Source of the DNA: Pseudoduganella armeniaca
Lineage (GTDB): Bacteria; Pseudomonadota; Gammaproteobacteria; Burkholderiales; Burkholderiaceae_D
Assembly (NCBI RefSeq): GCF_003028855.1
Contig: NZ_CP028324.1
Coordinates: 5,332,001-5,396,000 of the forward strand
Reading direction: 5' to 3'
Length of the DNA: 64,000 nucleotides
Shown: piece after piece, positions 8,330-19,903 of the stretch
How positions within the stretch are numbered: position 1 is the first letter of the stretch
Layout of the letters: every line of letters starts with the position of its first letter
Notes under the pieces: generated by a model
Told to the model about the DNA's origin: nothing
What the model saw: the letters and a program-made list of their open reading frames with translations, nothing else
Database searches by the model: none
Position numbers and translations under genes: made by a program

Positions 8330-9142
8330 ATGCTGATCAAACGCAAATCCATCGAAAAAGAAGAATCGTCGCGCCCCGCCTCGAAGGCGGCACCGGCCAA
8401 GGCGGCAGCGCGCAAGCCGCGTTTCGCGCCCGTCACGCTGTCCGAACAGGACGGCGTGCGCTACCTGCACTTCGGCACCGAATGGGTGCAGGGTGCGATG
8501 CGCATCCGCAAGCCCGACTGGCCGGAGCTGGAGTACGCGCAGCAGATGATGGCCTGGATGCTGTGGCAGGAGGCGCCGCGCGCCATCGCCCAGCTGGGCC
8601 TGGGCACGGCCGCGCTGACCAAGTTCTGCTACAAGACTTTCCCGGCCGCCCAGGTCACCGCCATCGAACTGAACCCGCACGTGATCGCGATCTGCCAGTC
8701 GATGTTCAAGCTGCCCGACAACGACGAGCGCCTGCACGTGCTGGAGATGGACGCGCTCGACTACGTCCACGACCCAGCCAACCACGGAACGTTGGACGCG
8801 CTGCAGGTCGACCTGTACGACGCCACCGCGCGCGGCCCGGTGCTGGACACGCCCGAGTTCTACCAGGGCTGCGCCGCCTGCCTGAAGGAAGACGGCATCA
8901 TGACGGTCAACCTGTTCGGCGACCATCCCAGCTACGCGAAGAACCTGAAGGCGATGAAATTCGCGTTCGCGCAAGTGATCGCGCTGCCGCAGGTCCATGA
9001 TGGCAACGTCGTCGCGATCGCGTTCCGCACGCCCCGCCCGATCGACGCGACCGCGCTGGCCGAACGGGCCGCGCAGATCGTCGCCGCGACCAAGCTGCCG
9101 GCGAAATCCTGGGTCAAGGGCGTGCTGGCCAGCCAGGGCTGA
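8330..9142 (+). CDS. Spermidine-synthase-like methyltransferase-fold protein
   Basis: A 270-residue soluble protein with a basic, Ala/Lys-rich N-terminal tail (1-35) and then a Rossmann-type domain like polyamine aminopropyltransferases. Motifs are AQLGLGTAALTKFCYKTFP (cofactor loop) and VTAIELNPHVIAICQ (acidic end of strand 2), then DALQVDLYDA and VNLFGD. The usual spermidine-synthase catalytic D-x-S/T-D motif is replaced by VDLYDA, so the true substrate is unknown. The next gene, a GspE-type ATPase, starts 12 nt after the stop, so the two are cotranscribed. Confidence 0.72.
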   Translation: MLIKRKSIEKEESSRPASKAAPAKAAARKPRFAPVTLSEQDGVRYLHFGTEWVQGAMRIRKPDWPELEYAQQMMAWMLWQEAPRAIAQLGLGTAALTKFCYKTFPAAQVTAIELNPHVIAICQSMFKLPDNDERLHVLEMDALDYVHDPANHGTLDALQVDLYDATARGPVLDTPEFYQGCAACLKEDGIMTVNLFGDHPSYAKNLKAMKFAFAQVIALPQVHDGNVVAIAFRTPRPIDATALAERAAQIVAATKLPAKSWVKGVLASQG

Positions 9143-9154
9143 CGGGATCCACCC

Positions 9155-10927
<1,773 letters not shown>

Positions 10928-10946
10928 AAATTTGTCGCGCCCGCCC

Positions 10947-10975
10947 TTGCACACCGCCAATCGCGTGGCTATAAT
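10947..10975 (+). promoter_or_regulatory. tRNA-Lys promoter
   Basis: TTGCAC (10947-10952), a 17-nt spacer and a consensus TATAAT (10970-10975). The tRNA begins 12 nt after the -10 box. Confidence 0.88.
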
Positions 10976-10987
10976 ACGGCCTCTTTC

Positions 10988-11063
10988 GGGTCGTTAGCTC
11001 AGCTGGTAGAGCAGCGGACTTTTAATCCGTTGGTCGCAGGTTCGAATCCCGCACGGCCTACCA
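10988..11063 (+). tRNA. tRNA-Lys (anticodon TTT)
   Basis: A 76-nt cloverleaf with encoded CCA. The anticodon loop CTTTTAA carries TTT. D-arm (GCTC/GAGC), anticodon stem (GCGGA/TCCGT) and TTCGAAT loop are normal. Two positions are imperfect: the first acceptor pair is G-U, and the T-stem (GCAGG with CCCGC) has an A-C mismatch in its middle pair. An intrinsic terminator follows. Confidence 0.95.
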
Positions 11064-11083
11064 CGAATTCGCAGTAGCAAATG

Positions 11084-11116
11084 AAGGCGTCATGAGCAAT
11101 CGTGACGCCTTTTTTG
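11084..11116 (+). terminator. Intrinsic terminator after tRNA-Lys
   Basis: A 9-bp stem (AAGGCGTCA at 11084-11092 with TGACGCCTT at 11103-11111) closes a 10-nt loop and runs into a T-tract. Confidence 0.85.
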
Positions 11117-11266
11117 TTTCTTCCTCCATACACACCCCTCCTTTGCGGGAATTGCGGCGCAGTGCGACGTCACGGACACTTGCGCATTGTCATGAGCCGC
11201 TCGACATTCCATGACTAAAGTCGAGCAGTTTTCCGTTCGCTTCCCAGCGGCGTACCAGCCGGTATG

Positions 11267-11295
11267 TGGTGAAAAAGGCAATTTTCCGCTATAAT
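11267..11295 (+). promoter_or_regulatory. Putative promoter of the vgrG-rhs operon
   Basis: A consensus -10 TATAAT lies at 11290-11295; the -35 region (TGGTGA, 11267-11272) is weak at 17-nt spacing. The predicted leader before vgrG is about 100 nt. Nothing else is recognised in the 288 bp between the tRNA terminator and vgrG. Confidence 0.5.
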
Positions 11296-11404
11296 GGCAG
11301 GCTGCCCGGACCACCCCGGGACCACTGCACGAGCGCGCAGGGAATCGCTCAGCCACGATGCGCATTCCGGATGCCACTGCCCAGTTCAACCAAGAGCCAA
11401 CACG

Positions 11405-14400
11405 ATGACCGACCTGCAAGCACTGCTGGAAACCCACCAAAGTACCCGCCTGCTGCGCCTGTCGTTCCCGCGGAACGACGGCCCAGAAGCCAAGCTGATG
11501 TTGAACCGCTTCGAAGGCACCGAATACCTGTCGCGCGACTTCGAATTCAAGCTGGAGCTCCTGAGCGACGATGCCAGGATCGAGCTCGACGCCATGCACG
11601 GCAAGCTGCTGTGCGTGTTGCTGGTCCAGACCGATGGCAGCCTGCGCCCGTTCACCGGTTACGTGACGTCGTTCAAGCTGGCCAGGACGGACGGCGGTGT
11701 CGCCTTCTATGAGGCCGTGCTGAGGCCATGGCTGGCCTATCTGTGCCTGCGCAAGAACAACCGCTTGTTCCATGAACAGGGCCTGCGCGAACAGGCCGAA
11801 GCGATCTTCGCCGGCTACGGCGGCCTGCCCGTGTGGGAGTGGCAAGTGGCTGACGAACAGCCGCAGTTCACCATGGCCACGCAGTGGGACGAGACCGACC
11901 ACAACTACCTGTGCCGGCGCTGGGAAGCGGCGGGCTACAGCTATTGGTACGAGCACAGCAGCGAAGGCCATACGCTCAAGGTCTGTGACGACACCCGCCT
12001 GGCGCCGCCGATCGACGGGCCCTCGCCCGGCATCCGCTTCCAGCGCGCCGGTGGCGTGGCCGAAGAGGACGCGATCGGCGACTGGAGCCCCGTGCGCCAG
12101 TGGGCGTCGACCCAGACGGCGGTCAGCGGCTTCGATTTCAAGAATCCGCGTCCGGTCCATGCCGACAGCGTCACCGTCGACCAGCCGGGCGACGTGCCGC
12201 AGCTGGAGGTACACAGCTATGAAGGCCATTACGGCTTCAAGCACCAGTCCGGCGCCTTTGACCTGTCGCGCCTGCGCATGGAAGAAATCGAGGCGCGCGG
12301 CAAGCTGATCGAAGCACAAGGCAATAACCGGCGCGTGGCCCCGGGCCGGTCGTTCACGCTGCTCGAACATTTCGGCGAAAGCGAAGAGAGCGAATTCCTG
12401 ATCCTGCAAGTGCACCATGAAGCCAGCAACAACTACCTGCAGGGCAAGGGTGCGATCTCCGAGTACAAGAATCGCCTGCTGTGCCAGAGCAAGGCCGTAC
12501 CCTGGCGCCCGGGACGCGGGTACAACAGCACGGAGACCAAGCTGCTGGCCGTGCAGACCGCCATCGTCGTCGGCGCGCAAGGCCAGGGCAGCCTGAACGT
12601 GGACGAGTACGGCCGCGTCAAGGTCAAGTTCCACTGGGACCGCGACGAAAGCGGCAGCTGCTGGGTACGGGTCGGCAGCAACTGGGCCGGCGGCGAGAAG
12701 GGACTCGCCAGTCACCCGCGGGTCGGCTCGGAAGTCATCGTGCAATGGCTGGACGGCAATCCCGACCATCCGATCGTCACCGGCGCCGTGTACAACCAGA
12801 GCTACATGCCGCCATGGAAGCTGCCCGAGCAGCGCGCGCTGACGGGGCTCAGGAGCCGTGAGCTGACCGCCGACGGCGGCAACACGCCGGGCGGGCGCAG
12901 CAACCACCTGGTGCTGGACGACACCCAAGGCCAGATCCAGGCCCAGCTCAAGAGCGACCATCTGGCCAGCCAGCTGAGCCTCGGCCATATCAGCCGTATC
13001 GAAGACAATGCCGGCCGCAAGGATGCGCGCGGCCAGGGCTTCGAGCTGCGTACCGACGGCCACGGTGCCGTGCGCGCACAGCAGGGCCTGCTGCTCAGCA
13101 CCGAAGCACGGCCGAACGCGCGCGCCCACATCACGGATATGCCCGAGACGCTGGAGCGCATGACGCAGGGCCAGGACCTGCACGACAGCCTGTCGCAGGC
13201 CGCGCAACAGGCACAGGCGCACCAGCCGGGCGACCAGGACCAGGTGATTGCCGCGCTGCGGGCGCAGATCGAGGCCTTGAAAGGCCAAGGGGGCACGCCG
13301 GCGCAAGGCGAGTTCCCGGAATTCCAGGCGCCCCACCTGACCTTGGCCAGCCCCGCCGGCATCGAAACGACCACGCAGGGTTCCACCCACGTGATGAGCG
13401 TGGAGCACAGCGCCGTGACCAGCGGCGGCCACATCAGCCTGAGCGCGGGCAAGAGCCTGCTTGCCAGCGTCAAGGAAGCGGTGCGCATGTTTGCCTACAA
13501 GGCCGGCATGAAGCTGGTGGCGGCCAGCGCCGACATCGACATCACGGCCTTGAAGGACAGCGTCAACATCCTGGCCAAGCTCAACATCACCCATACCGCC
13601 AACAAGATCACGATCACGGCCAAGGAAGAGGTCGTGATCAACGGCGGCTCCAGCTTCAGCCGCTGGAACGCTTCGGGGATCGTCCACGGCACCAGCGGCA
13701 ACTGGACCCAACACGCGGCGCACCACAGCTTCGTCCCTGCCAAGAGCGAGGGCACGCCCACCTTGCCGCAGCCCATGCAGCTGGAGCCGGGTAAGCTCGA
13801 CCTGTATCACCAGTACGTGAACCCGGCGGGCGGCAAGAAGCAAGGCATCCGGCAAGGCGACTACACAGTCGTCGACGCCGACGGTGGAACGCACCAGGGC
13901 ACGCTCGATGGCGAAGGCTTCAAGAGCGTGGCCGGCCTGCCGATGGGCATGGCCACGGTCACCTACGGCAAGGACCCGCGCGATCCGTGGGACGATGGCA
14001 GCGTGCTCGGCCAGGATGCGGAATGGCCGACGACGGCGCTGCCCGAGGGGGACGCCGCCGCTGCGGGTGCAGCCCCGGCCGAGCGGCAAGCGTCCGTGCC
14101 CGGGGCCGGGCTGCTGGCCGCTGCCGGTGCCGCGGCAGGCAAGATAAAGGGTGCGGCCGGCCAACTCGGCCCGGTGGCGCAGGCCGCCCAGAAGGCTGCC
14201 GGAGCCGTGCAGGCGCTGAAACAAGGCGGTGCGCAAGGCTTGCTGGCGTCGGCCGGACAGGCGGCCCTGGCGGACGCGGCGGGCAAACTTCCGGGCGGCG
14301 CGGCGGCCTTGAGCGCTTTCGGTGCGCTAGGCAACAAGCCGGCCGCTGCCGCGCCGCCGGGCCTGCCTGGTGCGCTGCCGCACGTCAGCCCCGATGCAGC

Positions 14401-14431
14401 GCCAGCGTCTTTGAAAAAGCTCACCGTATAA
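11405..14431 (+). CDS. vgrG: Type VI secretion tip protein VgrG with long C-terminal extension
   Basis: A 1008-residue VgrG, the trimeric needle-tip spike of the type VI secretion system. Residues 1-350 are the gp27-like base. The gp5-like OB-fold is near 390-440 (YGRVKVKFHWD, CWVRVGSNWAG). A DUF2345/beta-helix region spans about 640-755 (ASPAGIETTTQGS, VVINGGSSF). The last 125 residues are an Ala/Gly/Pro-rich extension, probably a linker or loading tail for the downstream Rhs effector rather than an enzyme. The frame is open back to 11294, but MTDLQALLETHQ at 11405 is the canonical start. rhs begins 7 nt after the stop. No other type VI structural gene is in the window. Confidence 0.93.
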   Translation: MTDLQALLETHQSTRLLRLSFPRNDGPEAKLMLNRFEGTEYLSRDFEFKLELLSDDARIELDAMHGKLLCVLLVQTDGSLRPFTGYVTSFKLARTDGGVAFYEAVLRPWLAYLCLRKNNRLFHEQGLREQAEAIFAGYGGLPVWEWQVADEQPQFTMATQWDETDHNYLCRRWEAAGYSYWYEHSSEGHTLKVCDDTRLAPPIDGPSPGIRFQRAGGVAEEDAIGDWSPVRQWASTQTAVSGFDFKNPRPVHADSVTVDQPGDVPQLEVHSYEGHYGFKHQSGAFDLSRLRMEEIEARGKLIEAQGNNRRVAPGRSFTLLEHFGESEESEFLILQVHHEASNNYLQGKGAISEYKNRLLCQSKAVPWRPGRGYNSTETKLLAVQTAIVVGAQGQGSLNVDEYGRVKVKFHWDRDESGSCWVRVGSNWAGGEKGLASHPRVGSEVIVQWLDGNPDHPIVTGAVYNQSYMPPWKLPEQRALTGLRSRELTADGGNTPGGRSNHLVLDDTQGQIQAQLKSDHLASQLSLGHISRIEDNAGRKDARGQGFELRTDGHGAVRAQQGLLLSTEARPNARAHITDMPETLERMTQGQDLHDSLSQAAQQAQAHQPGDQDQVIAALRAQIEALKGQGGTPAQGEFPEFQAPHLTLASPAGIETTTQGSTHVMSVEHSAVTSGGHISLSAGKSLLASVKEAVRMFAYKAGMKLVAASADIDITALKDSVNILAKLNITHTANKITITAKEEVVINGGSSFSRWNASGIVHGTSGNWTQHAAHHSFVPAKSEGTPTLPQPMQLEPGKLDLYHQYVNPAGGKKQGIRQGDYTVVDADGGTHQGTLDGEGFKSVAGLPMGMATVTYGKDPRDPWDDGSVLGQDAEWPTTALPEGDAAAAGAAPAERQASVPGAGLLAAAGAAAGKIKGAAGQLGPVAQAAQKAAGAVQALKQGGAQGLLASAGQAALADAAGKLPGGAAALSAFGALGNKPAAAAPPGLPGALPHVSPDAAPASLKKLTV

Positions 14432-14438
14432 CAGTTCC

Positions 14439-17400
14439 ATGACCGAACCCACGCATAAACCTAGCGAGCGCGCGCCCGAGGTCGCCGTCGCCCCACTCAA
14501 CACGATCGACCAGCAAGACGTCGGCGCTTCTGCCGCCGCCTTCGACAAATGGCTGCGCAAGATCAGCCACGATTACGTGACCCTCGAGCGCCTCAGCACC
14601 GTGGCCGGCAGCCTGCCGGTCATCGGCAACATCATGGCCTTGATCGACGCCATCATGGACATTGTCGGGGTCATCCAGAAGCTCATCGCCAAGAAGGAAG
14701 TCGAGTTCCTGGCCTGGGTCAGCCTGGGCATCAACCTGATCGGCGTGGTGCCGCTGCCGGCATCGAGCGCAGCGCGCATGAGCCTGCGCCCTGCCCTGCA
14801 CTTGGCCCGGCAGAAGCTGGCCATGGGCGTCAAGGATATCGGCGCCGCGTTGGTCGAAGTGCTTGTCGTACACCTCAATGCCCGGCTGGCCGGCGAGCTC
14901 GAGACCTTCGTCGATGGGGCGATGAGCAGGCTGTCCGGCATCCTGGACGAATGCGCCAAGGTGGCCGACGGCATCGTCGACGACCTGATCAAGATCCTCA
15001 AACGCTGCATCGGCAAGGAACCCCTGTTCGATGTCGCGCCCCCGGCGCAAGCGGAGAGCAAGCTGCACGACCCGAAGGTGCAAAGCAGCTGGCGCCGCAT
15101 GCTGGGCGCCATCGACCGGCAGTACAAGCGGGCCGCAAATTATGCCGCCGCCACGGCGGCGCGCCAGCTGCCGGAAAGTGCTGTAGCTGGCGTCACGGCC
15201 ATCATCACGCACCTGACCGACTTCAAGCCGGCGTTCCGCGGCAAGCTGGCCGCCCTGGCCGACGAGAAGGCGCAGATGAGCATCAAGTGGATCCTGCTGC
15301 GCCTGCGCGACGCCGTCGTCAGGCACGAGAAGCGCCATGCGGTGCTGGTGCCGTCCGCCAAGGGCGCCCAGCACAAGAAGGACAACCCCGGCCACGAGCT
15401 GGGCGCTTCCAGCCATCAAAGCCCGGCCACGGGCGACGCCAACAACTGCAAGCTGTGCCCGGCCAAGGCCGCCACCGCCCACTCGATCAGCTTCGCCACC
15501 GGCGCTGAAACGTTCACCCATACCGACTTCGTGCTGGATGCCCCACTCCCGATCGAGTGGAGCCGCACCTACCGCAGCCAGCTGACCGCCTACGACCGCG
15601 GCAACCTGGGCGCTCGCTGGCTGACGCCGTACAGCACCCGCATTGATGTCGTCGGCCAGGGCAAGCCCACCGCCCTGCTCTATCACGCCGCCGACGGCCG
15701 CAGCCACCGCTATCCATGGCTGGCGGTCGGCGAAAAGCATCATGACCCGGTCGAGCAGATCACGTTGACGCGCATGAGTGTCACGCTGCTCACACTCGAT
15801 TTCGGCAAACCGCTGCCCGAAGGCCAACCAAGCCCGTGGCGCGAGACCTATGAATTGACCGACACGGTACGCAGCAAGGCAGCCGAGATGGGCAAGCAGC
15901 ACTTCCGCTTGATCTCCATCCACGCCAAGGACGGCGCCGCCCTCGGCCTGCGCTACGACCACATGGCCAATGGCGAGGCGGTGCTGAGCGACATCATCAG
16001 CAAGCAAGGCGACACCATCGTCGCCCATGCCGGCACCCAGGTTGATGACAATGGCCACATCGTCGCACTGTGGGAAATCAAGGAAGGCCAGCTGGTGCGC
16101 CAACTGTCCGCCTACGACCACGACGAGCACGGCGACCTGATTTACGCCCAGGACGAAAACGCGGCCGCCTGGCACTACCAGTACGACCGCCACCTCGTCA
16201 CCCGCTACACCGACCGCACCGGTCGCGGCATGAACCTCGCCTACGACACGAGCATCGACAGCGGCGCCAATTCGAAAGCGATCCGCGAGTGGGCGGATGA
16301 TGGTAGCCATGACACCCGGCTCGAGTGGGACAAGAACATCCGCCTGACCTACGTCACCGACGCGCTGGGCAATGAGACGCGCTACTACTACGACATCGCT
16401 GGCTACACCTACCGCACCATCTACCCGGACGGCCTGGAAGAGTGGTTCTACCGCGACAATGCGAAAAACGTCATCCGCCACATCCACACCGACGGCAACA
16501 GCGAGCACTTCCGCTACGACGACTACGGCAACCTGCTGACGCACACCCGAGCAGATGGCAGCCAGGTCCACTTCGAATACGACGCCAACCACCGCATCAC
16601 AGGCATCCTCGATCCCGAAGGCGGCACCTGGAAGCGTGACTACGATGCGCAAGGCCACCTGGTCGAGGAAATCGACCCGCTCGGCAACAAGACCCAATAC
16701 GCCTATGACAAGGCGGGCCGCCCCGTCGAAGTCACCGATGCGAAAGGCGGCGTCAAAAAGCTCACCTATACGCCGGACGGCCAGCTCGCCAGCTACACGG
16801 ACTGTTCCGGCCACAGCACCCAATGGCAATACGACGAGCGCAAGCGGCTCATCAAAAGCTTCGACGCCGCAGGCAACATCACGCGCTACCGCTACACGCC
16901 AGTCAGCGCCGAAGCGCTGACCTTGGCGCTCAGCGAAGAAACCGGCAATCACCCAGGCCAGCTCGAAGCCGTCATGCACCCCGACGGCAGCGAAGAGCAG
17001 CTGCGCCACGATGCCGAAGGCCGCCTGCTGGCGCACATCGACGCGCTGCAACGCACCACCGCCTACCGCTATACCGCGGCCGGCCTGATCGCCCAGCGGA
17101 CGGATGCGCTGGGCCACAGCCTGCGCTACCGCTGGGACGCGCTGGGCCGGCTGTCCGCGCTGGAAAACGAAAACGGCAGCGTGTATCGGTTCCAATACGA
17201 CCCGGTCGGCCGCCTGCTGCAGGAACAGGGTTTCGATGGCAAGACCACCGACTACCGCTACCAGGAAGGGACTGGCGTGCTGGCGGAAACCGAGGAAGCC
17301 GGCGTGATCACGCGACTCGAGTTCGACGCCATGGGCCGGCTCATGCAGCGCCGCGCCGCCGCGCCCGGCCAGCCCGAGCAAATCGAAACCTTCGCCTACT

Positions 17401-19373
17401 ACGCCAGCGGACAACTGGCGGACGCGAAGAACGAACACGCCCGGCTGCAGTGGTTCTACGACCCTGCCGGCAACCTGGTACGCGAACACCAGCATTACCA
17501 CGGCCCATTCCATCCGGACAAGCGCACGGCGGTCTGGCACCACCGCTATGACGAACTGAACCAACGCATCGGCACGACGCGCCCGGACGGCCACCGCATC
17601 GACTGGTTGACCTACGGCGCCGGCCACGTGCACGGCCTGCTGCTCGACGGCCAGGAAATCGTGTCGTTCGAGCGCGACGCGCTGTACCAGGAAACCAGCC
17701 GCACCCAGGCCAACGGCCTGCTGCAAACGATGAAGTACGATCCAGTCGGCCGACTGATCGAGCAGCAACTGGGCCGGAAGAACGTGGAGTTTCGCCCCGA
17801 CCAATATCGCCCGGACGCCCAGGTCGGCATGCAAGCGGCCATCCAACGGCGCTACCGCTACGACCGCTCCGGCCAACTGGCGAGTATCGATGACACCCGC
17901 CGCGGCCATATCGAATACCGCTACGACCCAATCGGCCGGCTGCTGGCGGCAACCAGCGCGCTGGGCCATGAGACCTTCGCGTTCGACCCGGCGGGCAATA
18001 TCCAGATGCCCAATACTATGCAGCAGCACCAGAGCATTGCCACGCGCGCGCCGCTACCGAAGGTGCTGGACAACCTGCTCAAGGAGTATGCTGGAACGAG
18101 CTACCGTTACGACGATCGCGGCAACCTCATCGAACGCGTGCAAAATGGCCAACGCGACACGTTCGAATGGGATGCCTTCAACCGGATGACACGCGCCACG
18201 ACTTGGCATGGTGTCACCACGTTCGCCTACGATTCGCTGGGGCGGCGCATTGCGAAGCACAGCCAGGCGATGCAAGGAACAACGCTTGGGAAAACGACTC
18301 GGACGATGTACGGCTGGGACGGCGATACACTGGCGTTGGAGAGCAGCATTCACCACGCGCACGCAAACGAGGAGCGGACAGTGCACTATGTGTACGAGCG
18401 TGATAGTTTCGTGCCGCTGGTACAAGCCACGCGACGTCAGGCCCTGCAACTGGCACCCACCACCGATGTGAAAGCACTAATGGCGCGCAACGACGGCAAG
18501 TACGACATTGCGCTCGATCCTTTATGGAATGGTGAGCATGAGCAAGATGCCGAGCCGTTCGAAAAGAACGAGATCGCCTTCTATCAATGCGACCAGCTGG
18601 GTACACCGCAGGAGCTGACCGACCACGAAGGCGATATCGCATGGTCAGCGCAGTACAAGGCATGGGGGCAAGCGAAGGAGGCCATCAGCAACGCTGCGTA
18701 TAAGGCCGGGATACGCAATCCGATCCGCTTTCAGGGCCAGTACCTTGATGACGAGACGGGACTGCATTTCAACCGGCATCGGTATTACGATCCCCTCGGC
18801 GGCCGATTCGTGAGCACAGATCCGATCGGGTTGCTCGGTGGCTTTAATACCCATACGTATGCGCCAAACCCTGTCCAATGGGTCGATCCGTTAGGCTTAG
18901 CACCAAAGAAGCCAACTTCTGCTAAGAGCGGTTGCGCTAGCTGCGATCCATGCCAAGGCCGCAATCCAGCTGCCGTTGCGCAATCATGGCAAGGAAATGA
19001 TCCGTACAATGGTGTGGATAGCTACAAAAATGTCGTTATCAAGAAAGGGACGGTGTTTTATACCCTATATCCTCACGGAAATGCGCCGGGCAATTATTTA
19101 GTGAAATCCGACGTCGTGGTAGGTGCCCGGAATGCTAGGCAGTACAATGACTCTGTCCAAGTTGCCCATAAGGGAAACTGGAAGCATCGGGATGCACGAC
19201 CGATGCGGGACAAAGTTCACGCGTATGTTCTGGCTAAGGATACTTGCATGGCAGTTGGCATCGCAAAGAACAATCCTAACCTCGGCAGTGGTGGCGCCAC
19301 GCAGTATTTTATTGAGAACAGAGATAAACCGAACCTCATAGATACTGGGCGGATCATTTCATATAAGGACTAA
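14439..19373 (+). CDS. Rhs-repeat polymorphic toxin, probable T6SS effector
   Basis: A 1644-residue Rhs protein. Residues 55-106 hold two hydrophobic helices (SLPVIGNIMALIDAIMDIVG and the following WVSLGINLIGVVPLP), an export/translocation module without a PAAR domain. A Cys-pair motif (NCKLCPAK, about 336) opens the YD-repeat shell, which continues to the self-cleavage/capping motif DPLGLA (1483-1488). The 156-residue tip (1489-1644) is the toxin. It contains SWQG, VVIKKGTVFY, PGNYLV and GGATQYF, a pattern I associate with ADP-ribosyltransferase/TNT-like NAD-consuming toxins; that assignment is inference. The tip is visibly AT-richer than the shell, as expected for exchanged tips. vgrG is 7 nt upstream, and the candidate immunity gene 1 nt downstream. 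Confidence 0.9.
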   Translation: MTEPTHKPSERAPEVAVAPLNTIDQQDVGASAAAFDKWLRKISHDYVTLERLSTVAGSLPVIGNIMALIDAIMDIVGVIQKLIAKKEVEFLAWVSLGINLIGVVPLPASSAARMSLRPALHLARQKLAMGVKDIGAALVEVLVVHLNARLAGELETFVDGAMSRLSGILDECAKVADGIVDDLIKILKRCIGKEPLFDVAPPAQAESKLHDPKVQSSWRRMLGAIDRQYKRAANYAAATAARQLPESAVAGVTAIITHLTDFKPAFRGKLAALADEKAQMSIKWILLRLRDAVVRHEKRHAVLVPSAKGAQHKKDNPGHELGASSHQSPATGDANNCKLCPAKAATAHSISFATGAETFTHTDFVLDAPLPIEWSRTYRSQLTAYDRGNLGARWLTPYSTRIDVVGQGKPTALLYHAADGRSHRYPWLAVGEKHHDPVEQITLTRMSVTLLTLDFGKPLPEGQPSPWRETYELTDTVRSKAAEMGKQHFRLISIHAKDGAALGLRYDHMANGEAVLSDIISKQGDTIVAHAGTQVDDNGHIVALWEIKEGQLVRQLSAYDHDEHGDLIYAQDENAAAWHYQYDRHLVTRYTDRTGRGMNLAYDTSIDSGANSKAIREWADDGSHDTRLEWDKNIRLTYVTDALGNETRYYYDIAGYTYRTIYPDGLEEWFYRDNAKNVIRHIHTDGNSEHFRYDDYGNLLTHTRADGSQVHFEYDANHRITGILDPEGGTWKRDYDAQGHLVEEIDPLGNKTQYAYDKAGRPVEVTDAKGGVKKLTYTPDGQLASYTDCSGHSTQWQYDERKRLIKSFDAAGNITRYRYTPVSAEALTLALSEETGNHPGQLEAVMHPDGSEEQLRHDAEGRLLAHIDALQRTTAYRYTAAGLIAQRTDALGHSLRYRWDALGRLSALENENGSVYRFQYDPVGRLLQEQGFDGKTTDYRYQEGTGVLAETEEAGVITRLEFDAMGRLMQRRAAAPGQPEQIETFAYYASGQLADAKNEHARLQWFYDPAGNLVREHQHYHGPFHPDKRTAVWHHRYDELNQRIGTTRPDGHRIDWLTYGAGHVHGLLLDGQEIVSFERDALYQETSRTQANGLLQTMKYDPVGRLIEQQLGRKNVEFRPDQYRPDAQVGMQAAIQRRYRYDRSGQLASIDDTRRGHIEYRYDPIGRLLAATSALGHETFAFDPAGNIQMPNTMQQHQSIATRAPLPKVLDNLLKEYAGTSYRYDDRGNLIERVQNGQRDTFEWDAFNRMTRATTWHGVTTFAYDSLGRRIAKHSQAMQGTTLGKTTRTMYGWDGDTLALESSIHHAHANEERTVHYVYERDSFVPLVQATRRQALQLAPTTDVKALMARNDGKYDIALDPLWNGEHEQDAEPFEKNEIAFYQCDQLGTPQELTDHEGDIAWSAQYKAWGQAKEAISNAAYKAGIRNPIRFQGQYLDDETGLHFNRHRYYDPLGGRFVSTDPIGLLGGFNTHTYAPNPVQWVDPLGLAPKKPTSAKSGCASCDPCQGRNPAAVAQSWQGNDPYNGVDSYKNVVIKKGTVFYTLYPHGNAPGNYLVKSDVVVGARNARQYNDSVQVAHKGNWKHRDARPMRDKVHAYVLAKDTCMAVGIAKNNPNLGSGGATQYFIENRDKPNLIDTGRIISYKD

Positions 19374-19374
19374 A

Positions 19375-19842
19375 ATGCACACAGTCAAACTCGATTTACA
19401 CAAGGGCATAGTTTCAATTGATTCGAATCCCCTTACAGTCGACAACGAGGGTACTCTCTCCAGCGCGATCGCCAAGTTATGTTCTCAACAGAGCCTCACA
19501 GATGAGGGTCCAACATACTATCGCTTGGCGAGCAAAGCCAGTATTTTTGGAAAGTCGGCCGATGTAGTCATTGAAGTGTGTGGCGGAATAGTCTACTCCG
19601 TTGCATTTTTATTTGATTTCATCGAGTTTTTTGAATCCAGCATTCTCGATTCAAGAATATTGAAAGCATGCGAAAAGTCGTTAAACATGAAATTTGTGAG
19701 TCCTCACCCGAGTACTGCCATTCTAAATTCGAGCGCTTGGGGGCAAGCCAAGTTCTCCTATGACCCTAAGCAAGGCGACCTAAGCTTAGATATCATCTTC
19801 GAGCGCCAGCCTTGCAAGTCAGCCTCAGAACATGAGTGCTAA
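19375..19842 (+). CDS. Candidate immunity protein for the Rhs toxin
   Basis: A 155-residue cytosolic protein without signal peptide or membrane segment, not matching a family I can name. It starts 1 nt after the Rhs stop (TAA-A-ATG) and shares the AT-rich composition of the toxin tip, the standard position for a cognate immunity gene. Near the C-terminus it has AWGQAKFSYDPKQGDLSLDI. A similar WG-x-A...Y-x-P block occurs in the protein encoded at 20138-20590. Function is inferred from position only. Confidence 0.7.
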   Translation: MHTVKLDLHKGIVSIDSNPLTVDNEGTLSSAIAKLCSQQSLTDEGPTYYRLASKASIFGKSADVVIEVCGGIVYSVAFLFDFIEFFESSILDSRILKACEKSLNMKFVSPHPSTAILNSSAWGQAKFSYDPKQGDLSLDIIFERQPCKSASEHEC

Positions 19843-19903
19843 ATAGGACTATTTATCTGCAGGTATTCAATGATACTTTAAGAAGTGAGTTAACATTATC
19901 GAT

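Noticed and set aside
11294..11404. N-terminal extension of VgrG
   Set aside because: The frame is open, but these 37 codons cover the 5' leader just after the TATAAT and do not look like VgrG; MTDLQALLETHQ is the usual start.
11090..14236. A 1048-codon minus-strand frame opposite vgrG
   Set aside because: It is antisense to VgrG, has no recognisable domain and covers the tRNA terminator; an artefact of GC bias.
14421..18029. A 1202-codon minus-strand frame opposite the Rhs gene
   Set aside because: It mirrors the Rhs YD repeats on the other strand; no ribosome site or domain.
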